DNA of 64,000 bases. Source: Chlorobaculum thiosulfatiphilum. GTDB taxonomy: Bacteria; Bacteroidota; Chlorobiia; Chlorobiales; Chlorobiaceae. Numbering within the stretch: position 1 is the stretch's first letter; the number at the start of each line of letters is the position of its first letter. The notes under the pieces were generated by a model. The model saw nothing but the letters and a program-made list of their open reading frames with translations. It was not told where the DNA came from and made no database searches. Shown here in pieces: positions 8,272 through 21,599 of the stretch. Made by a program: the position numbers and the translations under genes. Where the stretch lies: the NCBI RefSeq assembly GCF_006265165.1, contig NZ_VDCH01000004.1, forward strand, positions 62,001 to 126,000, written 5' to 3'.

Positions 8272-10027
8272 ACGCCTCTACCGCCTCTTGTCGATTTCGC
8301 TGCTTGCGACCTCAACGCTCTTGACGGCCTGCTCGAAGTCCGGCGGTAAGGCGGGCGCGCTTTCGGGCGCAGCCAGGGACAGTACGCTGGTCATCGGAAT
8401 GCTCGGCGACGCCGATTACCTCAACCCCGTCATCGGGGCGTCGCTCACGTCGAGCGAGATCACCGGGCTGATCTATCCCGGCCTGCTCCAAGGCGAGTTC
8501 GATACCAAGACCGGCCTGTTGAACTACCTCGCGCTCGAAAAGCGCTTGCGCCCCTCCTCCGGCCCGGACGAGAAGTCGCCGAAGGGGGCGCTGGCTCGAA
8601 CCTGGACGATGTCGCCCGACCATCGCTCCATTACCTACACTCTCCGCGCCGACGCGAAGTGGGCCGACGGCCAGCCGGTGACGTCGCGCGACTTCAAGTT
8701 CGTCTACCGGCTCTACGGCAATCTGGTGATCGCCAGCCCTCGCCAGCAGTTCCTCTCCGAACTGGTTGGTGCGGACAAGGGTGCGGTCGATTTCGACAGG
8801 GCGATCGAGACGCCCGACGACACCACGCTGATTTTCCATTTCTACAAACCGGTGCCGGAGCATCTCGCCCTTTTCCACACTTCGCTGACGCCGCTGCCGG
8901 AGCATCTCTGGAAAAACGTCAAGCCGCAGGAGTTCCGCGAGTCGAAGCTCAACCAGCAGCCTGTTGGCGCGGGGCCGTACCGCCTGGCGGCGTGGAACAA
9001 GCAGCAGTCGCTGACGCTCTCGTCGAGCGCCTCCTGCAACCTGCCCAAGCCGGGCAACATCAAGCGCATCATCTACCGCATCATTCCAGACTACACCGTC
9101 CGGCTCGCGCAGCTCCAGACGGGCGACGTCGATGTGGTCGAAAACGTCAAGCCGGAGGATTTCGCCGCTGTGCAGAAGGCCAATCCGAATGTCGATATCA
9201 AGACCATCGGTCTGCGGGTTTACGATTATGTCGGCTGGCAGAACATCGACGGCGAGTACTACAACAGTACTGGCAAGGCGCGCCCGCATCCGCTCTTCGG
9301 CGATCCCGCCGTGCGCCGCGCGCTGACTTTCGCCATCGACAGGCAGTCGATCATCGACGGCTATCTCGGCGACTACGGCGTTATCGCCAAAACCGATATT
9401 TCGCCCTCGCTGAAGTGGGCCTACGACGATTCGATCAAGCCGTACGGTTTCGATCAGGCGCAGGCGGTCAGGCTGCTCGAACAGGCGGGATGGCTCCCCG
9501 GCCCCGACGGCATCCGGCAGAAGAGCGGCAAGCGTTTCAGCTTCTCGCTCTACACGAACGCCGGAAACGCCCGCAGGAACTACGCCTGCGTCATCATCCA
9601 GCAGAACCTGCGCCAGATCGGCATCGACTGCAAGATCGAAATTCAGGAGTCGAACGTCTTTTTCCAGAATTTGCAGGAGCGCAAGCTCGGCGCGTGGATG
9701 GCGGGATGGGCGATTGGTCTCGAAATCGATCCGCTCGACGTCTGGGGTTCCGACCTGAAAAAGAGCCGCTTCAACTTCCCAGGCTTCATCAATCCGAGGA
9801 TCGACCAGCTCTGCGAGCTTGCCAAGAGCAAAATGCGCACCGAGGAGGCCCGCCCCTACTGGATCGAGTACCAGAAGATTCTGCACGAGGAGCAGCCGAT
9901 CACCTTCCTGTACTGGATTCGCGAGACGCAGGGATTCAGCAAGCGCATCCAGGGGGCGAAGCTCAATATCTCCGGAACCTACTACAACATCGACGATTGG
10001 ACGCTGAAACCGTCAATCGCGCCGTAA
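8252..10027 (+). CDS. ABC transporter substrate-binding lipoprotein, family 5 (oligopeptide/nickel type)
   Basis: A 591-residue periplasmic solute receptor anchored to the membrane. The signal peptide ends in a lipobox, LLTAC, with Cys27. Family 5 features include YTLRADAKWADGQPVTSRDF (about 130-149) and VRRALTFAIDRQSIIDGYLG near 350. The start is one of three consecutive ATG codons (8252, 8255, 8258), and the gene overlaps the end of hprK. It is followed 4 bp later by a DppB-type permease, but no second permease or ATPases follow, so the transporter is completed elsewhere or is a remnant set. Confidence 0.9.
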   Translation: MMMKTNKRLYRLLSISLLATSTLLTACSKSGGKAGALSGAARDSTLVIGMLGDADYLNPVIGASLTSSEITGLIYPGLLQGEFDTKTGLLNYLALEKRLRPSSGPDEKSPKGALARTWTMSPDHRSITYTLRADAKWADGQPVTSRDFKFVYRLYGNLVIASPRQQFLSELVGADKGAVDFDRAIETPDDTTLIFHFYKPVPEHLALFHTSLTPLPEHLWKNVKPQEFRESKLNQQPVGAGPYRLAAWNKQQSLTLSSSASCNLPKPGNIKRIIYRIIPDYTVRLAQLQTGDVDVVENVKPEDFAAVQKANPNVDIKTIGLRVYDYVGWQNIDGEYYNSTGKARPHPLFGDPAVRRALTFAIDRQSIIDGYLGDYGVIAKTDISPSLKWAYDDSIKPYGFDQAQAVRLLEQAGWLPGPDGIRQKSGKRFSFSLYTNAGNARRNYACVIIQQNLRQIGIDCKIEIQESNVFFQNLQERKLGAWMAGWAIGLEIDPLDVWGSDLKKSRFNFPGFINPRIDQLCELAKSKMRTEEARPYWIEYQKILHEEQPITFLYWIRETQGFSKRIQGAKLNISGTYYNIDDWTLKPSIAP

Positions 10028-10031
10028 CGAC

Positions 10032-10997
10032 ATGCTCAGATACATTCTCAAACGGCTCCTGATCGCCGTGCCGCTCATCTTCGGGGTGCTGACCCTGACC
10101 TTCTTCATTATCCGGCTCGCGCCGGGCGATCCGGCGGCGTTCTTCATCCAGCCGGGCATCAGCCCCAACGTCGCCGAGCAGATTCGCCAGCAGTACGGGT
10201 TGAACGATCCGCTGCCGGTGCAGTACGTCAAGTGGCTCGGCAACGTGCTGCACGGCGATTTCGGACGCAGCTTCAGCCGCGCCCAGCAGCCGGTGATCGA
10301 GGTGATTGCCGAGGCGCTGCCGGTGACGATGACCATCGCCGTCCTGACGCTCGTGGCCAACTTCGCCTTCGGCATCATCATCGGCGTCATCTCGGCGGTC
10401 AAACAGAACAGCTTTCTCGACCGCTTCCTGACCGTCACGGCGCTCTTCTTCTACTCGATGCCGGAGTTCTGGCTCGCCCTGATGATGATTATCCTCTTCG
10501 CCCTGAAGTGGCCGCTTTTCCCCGTCTCCGGCCTCAACGAAATCGGTGCGGAGAGCTACGGCGCGTTCGGCTTTGTCATGGACAGAATCTGGCATCTCGC
10601 CCTGCCGGTGACGGTGCTCAGCATCAACGGTTCCGCCGGAATCGCCCGCTACGTGCGGGGCAGTATGCTGGAGGTGATCCGGCAGGACTACGTTCGCACG
10701 GCGCGGGCCAAGGGTCTCAGCGAACGGGTGGTGATTCTCAAACACGCGCTACGCAACGCGCTCCTGCCGGTGGTCACGCTGATGGGCAGTTCGCTGCCGT
10801 TCATTTTCAGCGGCGCGCTTTTCATCGAGGTGATCTTCGCTTTCCCCGGCATGGGGCGCGTGACGGTCGAGGCGATCTTCGCCCGCGACTATCCGCTGAT
10901 TATCGCCAACACCTTCGTCTCCGGCACGATGATCGTCTTCGGTAATTTGCTGGCCGACGTGCTCTACGCCGTGGTCGATCCGAGGATCAAACTGTGA
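10032..10997 (+). CDS. ABC transporter permease, DppB/OppB type
   Basis: A 321-residue inner-membrane permease with about six helices. The N-terminal MLRYILKRLLIAVPLIFGV is typical of DppB/OppB. It also has the conserved LNDPLPVQYVKWL segment and an EAA loop, VRTARAKGLSERVVILKHAL, that contacts an ABC ATPase. It lies 4 bp after the family 5 substrate-binding gene and is surely co-transcribed. DppC, DppD and DppF homologues are absent here because ruvB follows directly. Confidence 0.92.
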   Translation: MLRYILKRLLIAVPLIFGVLTLTFFIIRLAPGDPAAFFIQPGISPNVAEQIRQQYGLNDPLPVQYVKWLGNVLHGDFGRSFSRAQQPVIEVIAEALPVTMTIAVLTLVANFAFGIIIGVISAVKQNSFLDRFLTVTALFFYSMPEFWLALMMIILFALKWPLFPVSGLNEIGAESYGAFGFVMDRIWHLALPVTVLSINGSAGIARYVRGSMLEVIRQDYVRTARAKGLSERVVILKHALRNALLPVVTLMGSSLPFIFSGALFIEVIFAFPGMGRVTVEAIFARDYPLIIANTFVSGTMIVFGNLLADVLYAVVDPRIKL

Positions 10998-11016
10998 ATC
11001 AAAATGGTGAGCCTGA

Positions 11017-12057
11017 GTGAGGATTGAAGCGTTGAATACCGCACCCGACGCGACGGAAGTCCGCTTCGAGGAGCAGATACGGCCGCAAAAGATGGGCGAT
11101 TTCGCCGGTCAGAAAAAGCTGACCGACAACCTGAAGGTGTTCATCACCGCGGCGCGCAAACGCGGCGAAGCGCTCGACCACGTGTTGCTCTCCGGCCCGC
11201 CCGGCCTCGGCAAGACCACGCTTGCCCACATCATCGCCGCCGAGATGGGCGGCGGCATCAAGATCACCTCCGGCCCGCTCATCGACAAGGCGGGCAACCT
11301 CGCCGGTCTCTTGACCAGCATGAAAAAGGGGGACATCCTCTTTATCGACGAAATCCACCGACTCGCCCCGGCGGTCGAGGAGTACCTCTACTCGGCGATG
11401 GAGGACTACCGCATCGACATCCTGCTTGACAGCGGCCCGGCGTCGCGGGCGGTGCAGCTCAAGCTCGAACCCTTCACGCTGGTTGGCGCGACCACGCGGG
11501 CAGGTCTGTTGACCTCGCCACTCCGGGCGCGATTTGGCATCAACAACCGCCTTGACTACTACACCCCCGAGATTCTCCAGGGCATCATCGTCCGCGCGGC
11601 GGGCATCCTGAACATCGGCGTCGAAGAGGACGCGGCGATGGAGATCGCCCGCCGCTCGCGCGGCACCCCGCGCATCGCCAACCGCCTCTTGCGCCGCGCG
11701 CGCGATTTCGCGCAGGTGGCGGGGGACGTCTCGATTTCGCTCGCCGTGGCGCGCCACACGCTCGAATCGCTCGAAATCGACGAAGGAGGCCTGGACGACA
11801 TGGACAAGAAAATCCTCGAAGCGATCGTGCGCAAGTTCAACGGCGGCCCTGTCGGCGTGGCTTCGCTCGCCGTTTCGGTGGGCGAGGAGCAGGATACCAT
11901 TGAGGAGGTCTATGAACCCTATCTCATCCAGGTTGGCTACCTCGCCCGGACGCCACGGGGTCGCGTCGCTACCCGGCTCGCTATGCAACGCTTTTCCCAT
12001 CCGGGCATCTCCGGCCAAGGGCCGCTCTTCGACGCCGCCGAAGGTCGCGATGGATAG
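11017..12057 (+). CDS. ruvB: Holliday junction branch-migration ATPase RuvB
   Basis: The hexameric AAA+ motor that drives branch migration with RuvA. The 346-residue product has Walker A GPPGLGKTT (60-68), Walker B DEIHR, a sensor region VGATTRAGLL, and a C-terminal winged helix including GGPVGVASLAVSVGEEQDT. The start is a GTG at 11017; an in-frame TTG at 11032 with GAGG 9 nt upstream is an alternative. ruvA and ruvC are not adjacent. The last codons overlap the TPR gene by 8 nt. Confidence 0.95.
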   Translation: MRIEALNTAPDATEVRFEEQIRPQKMGDFAGQKKLTDNLKVFITAARKRGEALDHVLLSGPPGLGKTTLAHIIAAEMGGGIKITSGPLIDKAGNLAGLLTSMKKGDILFIDEIHRLAPAVEEYLYSAMEDYRIDILLDSGPASRAVQLKLEPFTLVGATTRAGLLTSPLRARFGINNRLDYYTPEILQGIIVRAAGILNIGVEEDAAMEIARRSRGTPRIANRLLRRARDFAQVAGDVSISLAVARHTLESLEIDEGGLDDMDKKILEAIVRKFNGGPVGVASLAVSVGEEQDTIEEVYEPYLIQVGYLARTPRGRVATRLAMQRFSHPGISGQGPLFDAAEGRDG

Positions 12058-13792
12058 GCCCTGTCGCATCGGCGCGTTCCGGCGGCGTCTCTGGCTGCTG
12101 GCGTTCCTCGCAGGCGCGGCGCTGTCGGCGCTCCCGGCAAAGGCGTCGGTTAGCCGGGACAGTACTGCGCCTGATTCCGCCGCCGATACCGCGCAAGACC
12201 TCCTGCCTGACTATGTGCAGGGACTCATTCTCGACATGAAGGGGGACTACTGGGGAGCCATCGATACTTTCCGGAAGGTTATGGTCAAGCGTCCCGCAGA
12301 TGCCGCCGTAAAGTATTCGATCTCCAAAGCTTACTTCCGCTTGGCGGTGCTCGATTCGGCGAAGGTATATGGCGAAGCGGCCGTCAGGCTCGATCCTTCA
12401 AACAGGCACTATCTCAGGTATCTTGCAGGTGTCGCCCATGACATGAAAGAGTACGACCGGGCGGCGGAGCTGTTCGGCAAGGCCTCGCTTCTCGAGCCTG
12501 ACCGCACAGAGATCATGTATCTGCAAGGGCTTGAATACCTTGCGGCAAACCGGCTGGAGCAGGCGCTCGAAGTGTTCGAGAAAGCTGCACGGATCGATCC
12601 GTACAACGAAGCCGCCCTGACGCAAACCCTGACGCTGGAGATAGGTCTCAAGCGCTACACAGAGGCTATCAATACGGTGACAAAGCTGCAAGGGCTTCGC
12701 GGAAGCGACCCGAGACTCAGCATCACGCTTGCCGAACTCTATGCAAAAACCGGGCAGGAGGCGCTGGCCGTTGAGACGCTCCGGGAGTTGGCGGCGGCCG
12801 ACCGTGGCAATATCGCTTACCGTATCGCTCTGTTCGACCACTACATCAGAGCCGGGCGCAATGACGAATTTCAGCGTGAGTTGACGGCGTTTCTCGACAC
12901 GTCATCGTTGCCGCCGGAGACGCTGCACGATTTTGCGAAGCTCTATATTTCGCGCTCCGGCAAGGATTCGCTCTATGTCGGTCCGGCCCGTGTTTTGCTC
13001 GACGAGCTTATTGCAAGGCGTTCTCGCGACAGCGAACTGTTCATGCTGAAAGGGATGTACGGTACGATGCACGGACGCCAGGCGGAGGGCGTTGCCTTGC
13101 TCGGCAAGGCCGTTCAGCTCGATTCCGGCAATGCGACAGCGTGGGAATATCTGATCACTGCCCAGTTTGAACTTGGCGGGAAGCGCAAGGCGTTCGAGCT
13201 TCTGGCGCAAGCCCGGCGGCGGCTTCCCCGGCAGTGGCTGCGGTGGAGCGCCATTGAGGGGCATCTGCTGCTCTTTTCCAATGCGCCGAGGCGGGCGGTC
13301 GCCGTGCTCGAAAGGGTCGTTACGGCCAGCCCACAGCCTCGTGACCAGAATTTCCTGATCCAGGTCAACACCAATCTGGCGATGGCGTATGATCTTCTCG
13401 GCATGAAAAAGCGCTGCCGCGCGGCTTATGAGCGGGTGATCGCGCTCGATCCGCACAACACCCTCGCCATGAACAATCTCGCCTATCTGCTCGCTGAAGA
13501 GGGTATCCGGCTCCGTCAGGCGCTCCGTCTGGCCACCAACGCCGTGATGCTCGAACCGGACAACGGCGTCTATCTCGACACGCTCGGCTGGGTGCACTAC
13601 AAGCTCGGCAACCACGAGCTTGCCCGGCAGCTTCTCGAAAAGGCGATCGCCACCGGGGTGGATGAGGCTGAGGTCTATCGCCACCTCGCCGAGGCGTACC
13701 GGAAACTCGGTTATGAAGCCAAAGCGCGGGAGATGCTGGAGAAGGCGAAATTTGTGAAGAAAAAAGAGAAGAACAAAAAAAGCGGCCAGTGA
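12050..13792 (+). CDS. Secreted or periplasmic TPR-repeat protein
   Basis: A 580-residue protein with an N-terminal signal peptide (RRRLWLLAFLAGAALSALPAKA, roughly residues 10-31) followed by many tetratricopeptide repeats. Examples are YLAGVAHDMKEYDRAAELF, YLQGLEYLAANRLEQALEVF and, near the C-terminus, DTLGWVHYKLGNHELARQLL. The tail is lysine-rich. The frame extends upstream inside ruvB, but the ATG at 12050 gives a clean signal sequence and an 8-nt overlap with ruvB. TPR scaffolds mediate protein interactions, often in envelope assembly; the partner is unknown. Its stop codon lies in the loop of the terminator hairpin. Confidence 0.85.
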   Translation: MDRPCRIGAFRRRLWLLAFLAGAALSALPAKASVSRDSTAPDSAADTAQDLLPDYVQGLILDMKGDYWGAIDTFRKVMVKRPADAAVKYSISKAYFRLAVLDSAKVYGEAAVRLDPSNRHYLRYLAGVAHDMKEYDRAAELFGKASLLEPDRTEIMYLQGLEYLAANRLEQALEVFEKAARIDPYNEAALTQTLTLEIGLKRYTEAINTVTKLQGLRGSDPRLSITLAELYAKTGQEALAVETLRELAAADRGNIAYRIALFDHYIRAGRNDEFQRELTAFLDTSSLPPETLHDFAKLYISRSGKDSLYVGPARVLLDELIARRSRDSELFMLKGMYGTMHGRQAEGVALLGKAVQLDSGNATAWEYLITAQFELGGKRKAFELLAQARRRLPRQWLRWSAIEGHLLLFSNAPRRAVAVLERVVTASPQPRDQNFLIQVNTNLAMAYDLLGMKKRCRAAYERVIALDPHNTLAMNNLAYLLAEEGIRLRQALRLATNAVMLEPDNGVYLDTLGWVHYKLGNHELARQLLEKAIATGVDEAEVYRHLAEAYRKLGYEAKAREMLEKAKFVKKKEKNKKSGQ

Positions 13793-13803
13793 CCGCTTTT
13801 TTT
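13775..13803. terminator. Bidirectional intrinsic terminator between the TPR gene and nifJ
   Basis: An 11-bp stem (A7-GCGG and CCGC-T7) with a 7-nt loop gives a T-run on both strands. It ends the TPR gene on the plus strand, whose TGA stop falls in the loop, and nifJ on the minus strand. Confidence 0.9.
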
Positions 13804-13826
13804 GTTGATGCTCTTCGAGCCTCTTA

Positions 13827-17381
<3,555 letters not shown>

Positions 17382-17590
17382 ACGATCAATAACTGGATTA
17401 TGATTGATGGGACTGCGCGATCCTCGATGGGTATAACTACGAAGGAACAGGAAAAGTTACGTTCGCAGGTAAGGAAAAGTTCGAGAGTGCTTTCAAAGAT
17501 AGGAAAAAAAACTAATATAACGATTCAATCACGAGTACTATTATAGCCCTTCTTCTTCGATGCGCGTTTTTGCACGACTGACGGGGGCTT

Positions 17591-18412
17591 GTGAGATGCT
17601 TTCGGGCGCAACTCAGGAAATTCAAACCCTCCCTATTTTTGGACAGAACAGACCACGCCGAAATCCCGGCTCCGGAACCTCAGGAACAGGTCGTCTATGG
17701 CCGCAATGCCGTCATCGAGCTGTTGCAGTCAAAGCCTGAGAGCGTCGAGAAGATTTACCTCCAGTTCAACACGACTCATCCCAAGCTCAAGGAGATCATC
17801 ATCACGGCCCGCCGCCTGAAGATTCCCTGCGGCAAGGCGCGCATGGAGAAGCTCACGCTCATCGCCGGTACGGCCAAAAACCAGGGCGTCTGCGCGCTTC
17901 TGACCAGCGTGACCTTTTACACGCTCGACGAGGTGCTCGCCGCGCCGCGCAACAGTTCGCCGCTGCTCGTCGTCTTGCAGGGTCTCGAAGATCCGCACAA
18001 CGTCGGGGCGATCATCCGCACCGCCGAGGCGGTGGCTGCCGACGCGGTCATCATGATCGATGGCAAGGGAGCGCCGATCAGCGCGACCGTGCACAAGGCA
18101 TCGGCGGGCGCACTGTCGCACATGCGCGTCTGCAAGGTCAAAAGCGTGGTCAAGACGCTCGACCTGTTGCGCGAGCGTGGATTCAGCGTCGTTGCCGCCG
18201 ACATGGAGGCCGAGCACAACCACACCGACTTCGACTGGACGCGCCCGACGGTGCTCGTCATGGGCGCGGAGGGCAGCGGCCTCGGCTCGGAGACCCGCAA
18301 GCGCTGCGACCAGATCGTGCGCATCCCGATGGCCGGCTGCGTCGAGTCGCTCAACGTCAGCGTGGCCGCCGGCGTCATGCTCTACGAAGCCATGCGCCAG
18401 CGGCTGGGGTGA
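17591..18412 (+). CDS. rlmB: 23S rRNA 2'-O-methyltransferase, SpoU/TrmH family (RlmB-like)
   Basis: Transfers methyl from SAM to a 2'-hydroxyl of RNA, by family resemblance G2251 of 23S rRNA. The 273-residue product has an N-terminal substrate-binding domain beginning VVYGRNAVIELL and a C-terminal SpoU knot domain. The three SpoU motifs are LEDPHNVGAIIRTAEA, VLVMGAEGSGLGSE and IPMAGCVESLNVSVAAGVML. The assigned GTG start leaves an unusual 34-residue lead, and a TTG near 17637 could be the real start. TrmH-family members differ in target, so RlmB is the likeliest assignment, not a proven one. Confidence 0.85.
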   Translation: MRCFRAQLRKFKPSLFLDRTDHAEIPAPEPQEQVVYGRNAVIELLQSKPESVEKIYLQFNTTHPKLKEIIITARRLKIPCGKARMEKLTLIAGTAKNQGVCALLTSVTFYTLDEVLAAPRNSSPLLVVLQGLEDPHNVGAIIRTAEAVAADAVIMIDGKGAPISATVHKASAGALSHMRVCKVKSVVKTLDLLRERGFSVVAADMEAEHNHTDFDWTRPTVLVMGAEGSGLGSETRKRCDQIVRIPMAGCVESLNVSVAAGVMLYEAMRQRLG

Positions 18413-18528
18413 GGGGAGCCAGATCGGTCTGATCCGTTCAATCCGGCCGATCTTTTCTTCTCCTGAAAAAATGTTACCTTGAACATCATTTGTTCACTAC
18501 CTCAAAGCAACTTAAATCGCGTTCCGCC

Positions 18529-18912
18529 ATGAACATCCCGGACAATCTCCGCTATACCAAAGACCACGAATGGCTCCAGCTTCTCGATGACGGCGTGACC
18601 GCTGTGGTCGGCATCACCGATTTCGCGCAGTCCGAACTTGGCGACATCGTGTTCGTCGAAACCAAAGCTGTCGGCACGAAGGTCGCGGCGCACGGCGCGT
18701 TCGGTACCGTCGAGGCGGTCAAGACCGTGGCCGACCTGTTCGCTCCGGTGGCGGGCGAGATTGTCGAGGTCAACGGTGCGCTCGACGATGCGGCGGTTGT
18801 GAACTCCGATCCTTACGGCGAAGGGTGGATAGTCAAGATGAAGCTCGACAACGCTGCCGATGTCGAGTCGTTGCTCTCTCCGGCGGACTACAGCGCCCTG
18901 ATCGGCGAGTAA
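18529..18912 (+). CDS. gcvH: Glycine cleavage system H protein
   Basis: Lipoyl carrier that shuttles the aminomethyl group between the P, T and L proteins. The 127-residue product has the lipoyl-lysine context [13 protein letters not shown] with Lys65, and the family start [11 protein letters not shown]. The frame is open from 18490, but the ATG at 18529 gives the standard N-terminus. It sits 29 bp upstream of gcvPA, forming a partial glycine cleavage operon; gcvPB and gcvT are not in the window. Confidence 0.96.
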   Translation: MNIPDNLRYTKDHEWLQLLDDGVTAVVGITDFAQSELGDIVFVETKAVGTKVAAHGAFGTVEAVKTVADLFAPVAGEIVEVNGALDDAAVVNSDPYGEGWIVKMKLDNAADVESLLSPADYSALIGE

Positions 18913-18941
18913 GATTTTCAACTGAATTTCAATACGCAACC

Positions 18942-20276
18942 ATGCCTTTCATTGTCAATACCGATGCCGAGCGGGCCGAGATGCTGCGCGAAATCGGCGT
19001 CGAGAATTTCGAGGCGCTGATCGCTGACATTCCAGAAGAGATTCGCCTCAAAAAGGCGCTCGACCTCTTTGCCGCGATGGGCGAGCCGGAGGTGAAAAGT
19101 CTGCTCGAAAAGATGGCGTCGAGCAACGCCGCAACCTGCGATCATGTGAGCTTCCTCGGCGCGGGCGCTTACGACCATTTCATTCCCGCCGCCGTCAAGG
19201 CCATCGCATCCAGAAGTGAATTTTACACCGCCTACACGCCCTACCAGGCCGAGGTGTCGCAGGGCACCTTGCAGGCGATTTACGAATACCAGAGCGCCAT
19301 GTGCCGTCTGTACGGCATGGACGTGGCCAACGCCTCGATGTACGACGGCGCGAGCGCGCTGGCCGAAGCGGCGCTGATCGCCCTGAACGTCACCGGGCGC
19401 AACGGCATCGTGGTGGCGGGCAAGCTGCATCCCTACACCAGCCAGGTGCTCGAAACTTACCTCGAAGCTGCTGGTGACCGGCCCATCGTGCAGAATGGCA
19501 TCGAGAACGGCATCGGCAGCGTTGCCTCGCTCGAAGCGCTGGTTTCGTCCGAAACCGCCGCAGTGATCGTGCAGCAGCCGAACTTCTACGGCTGTCTCGA
19601 AGAGGTCCAAGCGATCGGCGAGATCGCCCGCAAGCACGGAGCGCTCTTCATCGTCTCCGCCGATCCGGTCTCCCTCGGTGTGCTCGAAGCGCCGGGCAAC
19701 TACGGCGCGGACATCGCCGTCGGCGAAGGCCAGTCTGTCGGCAACGCCCAGAGCTTCGGCGGGCCGTACCTCGGCATTCTGACCGTCAGCCAGAAATACG
19801 TGCGCAAAATTCCGGGTCGTCTGGTCGGCATGACCAAAGACAAGGATGGTAACGACGGTTTCATCCTGACGCTCCAGACCCGCGAGCAGCACATCCGCCG
19901 CGAGAAGGCCACCTCGAACATCTGCTCCAACCAGGCGCTCTGCGCGTTGCAGGCGGTGGTGCACCTGTCGCTGCTCGGCAAGGAGGGAATTCGGGAGGTC
20001 GCCAACCGCTCGATGCAGAAGGCGCACTACCTGGCCGACCGCATCACGGAGCTTGCAGGCTATTCGCTGAAGTTCAGCGCGCCGTTCTTCCGCGAATTCG
20101 TGGTCGAAACGCCCGTTCCGGCCTCGACGATCATCGAGCGTATGCTTGAGAAAAATGTATTCGCAGGCGTCGATCTCTCGGCTTGGGGCGAAGATGGCTT
20201 GCTCATTGCCGTCACCGAAAAGCGCACGAAGGACGAACTCGACAGCTTCGTCAGCGAACTCGCTTCGCTCGGCTGA
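18942..20276 (+). CDS. gcvPA: Glycine dehydrogenase (decarboxylating) subunit 1
   Basis: The N-terminal half of the split P protein; with GcvPB it decarboxylates glycine and loads the H protein. The 444-residue product has the usual GcvPA length. It includes [20 protein letters not shown], the segment [20 protein letters not shown] and the [10 protein letters not shown] motif. The pyridoxal lysine lies in the other subunit. The frame is open upstream inside gcvH, but the ATG at 18942 matches the family start ([11 protein letters not shown]). A strong terminator follows, so gcvPB must be transcribed separately. Confidence 0.95.
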   Translation: MPFIVNTDAERAEMLREIGVENFEALIADIPEEIRLKKALDLFAAMGEPEVKSLLEKMASSNAATCDHVSFLGAGAYDHFIPAAVKAIASRSEFYTAYTPYQAEVSQGTLQAIYEYQSAMCRLYGMDVANASMYDGASALAEAALIALNVTGRNGIVVAGKLHPYTSQVLETYLEAAGDRPIVQNGIENGIGSVASLEALVSSETAAVIVQQPNFYGCLEEVQAIGEIARKHGALFIVSADPVSLGVLEAPGNYGADIAVGEGQSVGNAQSFGGPYLGILTVSQKYVRKIPGRLVGMTKDKDGNDGFILTLQTREQHIRREKATSNICSNQALCALQAVVHLSLLGKEGIREVANRSMQKAHYLADRITELAGYSLKFSAPFFREFVVETPVPASTIIERMLEKNVFAGVDLSAWGEDGLLIAVTEKRTKDELDSFVSELASLG

Positions 20277-20290
20277 AAAGCCTCGCGTAT

Positions 20291-20322
20291 AAAAAAAGCC
20301 GCTCAAAGAAGCGGCTTTTTTT
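20291..20322. terminator. Intrinsic terminator after gcvPA (bidirectional)
   Basis: A 13-bp stem (A7-GCCGCT and AGCGGC-T7) with a 6-nt loop, 14 bp after the gcvPA stop. The A/T flanks also allow termination of minus-strand transcripts from dapA. Confidence 0.9.
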
Positions 20323-20332
20323 GTTCTGGAGA

Positions 20333-20388
20333 GTGGGACGTTTGGGACTTGTGGGACGATCGGGAGGAAGAGGTGAAGAGGATGCTTC
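20333..20388. repeat. 9-bp-period intergenic element with shared 25-bp core (copy 1)
   Basis: Units TGGGACGTT, TGGGACTTG and TGGGACGAT repeat every 9 bp from 20333. They are followed at 20364-20388 by a core (GAGGAAGAGGTGAAGAGGA then TGCTTC) that matches 23 of 25 bases at 40493-40517. It lies between the convergent gcvPA and dapA genes. See findings. Confidence 0.7.
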
Positions 20389-20424
20389 ACCGGTTTTTCT
20401 TCTCAAGTCCCGCGGGTCACTTGC

Positions 20425-21315
20425 TCAAATCAGCCCGAGCTTTTGCAGCTCGTCGCGCAAAATCGCCTTGTTGGCTTCGGCCATTGGCACCAGCGGCAGG
20501 CGGTAGACCTCCTCGACCATGCCCATCAGCGAGAGCGCGTACTTGACCGGCACGGGGTTGCTCTCGATGAAGTTCAGCCGGAAGAGCTTGCGGTATTTGC
20601 GGTTAATCGCGCGGGCCTCTTCGAGGTTGCCCGCCTTCATGGCGTCGATCAGTCCCTTGACCACCTTCGGCGCCTGGTTGGCCGCCACCGAAATCACGCC
20701 ATCGCCGCCGAGCGCCATGAAGGGGAGCATCAGCCCGTCCTCGCCGGTCATCACCGAGAAGTTCTCCGGGCGCTCGTCGATGAGCGTCATGATCTGCTCG
20801 AAGTTGTCCGACGCCTCCTTGACGGCAAGCACGTTCCCGATGTCCCGCGCCAGTCGCAAAATCGTCTGGGCGCTCACGTTGCTGCCCGTGCGTCCCGGCA
20901 CGTTGTAGATGATCACCGGAATCGAGACCGATTCGGCCACGCGGCGGAAGTGCTGGTAGTACCCCTCCTGCGAAGGCTTGTTGTAATAGGGCGCGACGGA
21001 GAGAATGGCCCGCGCCCCGGCCTTTTCGGCGTTGCGCGCCAGCTCGACCGCGTGCCGGGTGTCATTGTTGCCCGCGCCGGCGGCCACCATCATCGACTCG
21101 CCAGCCTCCTCGCAGACGACGCGGATGATCTCCGCCTCCTCCTCGTTCGTGAGCGTGGGCGACTCGCCGGTGGTGCCGCAGGGAAGCACGATGTCGGTTC
21201 CGGCTTCGCGATGAAACCGCACCAGTCGCCGAAGGGCTTCGTAATCGACCGATCCATCCTCGTGGAACGGCGTGACAAGGGCTACGGCTGAACCTGAAAT
21301 AAGGCGATTGGACAT
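20425..21315 (-). CDS. dapA: 4-hydroxy-tetrahydrodipicolinate synthase
   Basis: Condenses pyruvate with aspartate semialdehyde, the first committed step to diaminopimelate and lysine. The 296-residue TIM barrel has the pyruvate-binding LPCGTTGES (44-52), Tyr137 in [10 protein letters not shown] with Arg142, and the Schiff-base lysine Lys166 in LAVKEASDN. The start ATG at 21315 gives the standard family N-terminus. It is monocistronic, convergent with gcvPA and divergent from the large helicase gene. Confidence 0.97.
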   Translation of the reverse strand: MSNRLISGSAVALVTPFHEDGSVDYEALRRLVRFHREAGTDIVLPCGTTGESPTLTNEEEAEIIRVVCEEAGESMMVAAGAGNNDTRHAVELARNAEKAGARAILSVAPYYNKPSQEGYYQHFRRVAESVSIPVIIYNVPGRTGSNVSAQTILRLARDIGNVLAVKEASDNFEQIMTLIDERPENFSVMTGEDGLMLPFMALGGDGVISVAANQAPKVVKGLIDAMKAGNLEEARAINRKYRKLFRLNFIESNPVPVKYALSLMGMVEEVYRLPLVPMAEANKAILRDELQKLGLI

Positions 21316-21599
21316 GAGAACTGCTTGATTCTAAAGTGATTGAAGGCCAGGAGCGTTCCGGGGACGCCGGGTCGGGAGCGCACTCGATTCAGCCTTCGTG
21401 ATGAATTGAATGTAGCCAATGAGATGGATTTATAAAAAAAACTGTAAATCGAACGGCGAAGTAGAGCTTCCAAAAACCTGTCAGCCAGGCAAACAGGCGC
21501 GAGGAACAATCTGTTCTGACCAAACCGGACAGGTTGCTGTTGTTTCATTATTTTCAGGTTAATTAAGTGACAGGCATCAACGACGAAAAAGAAAAGATA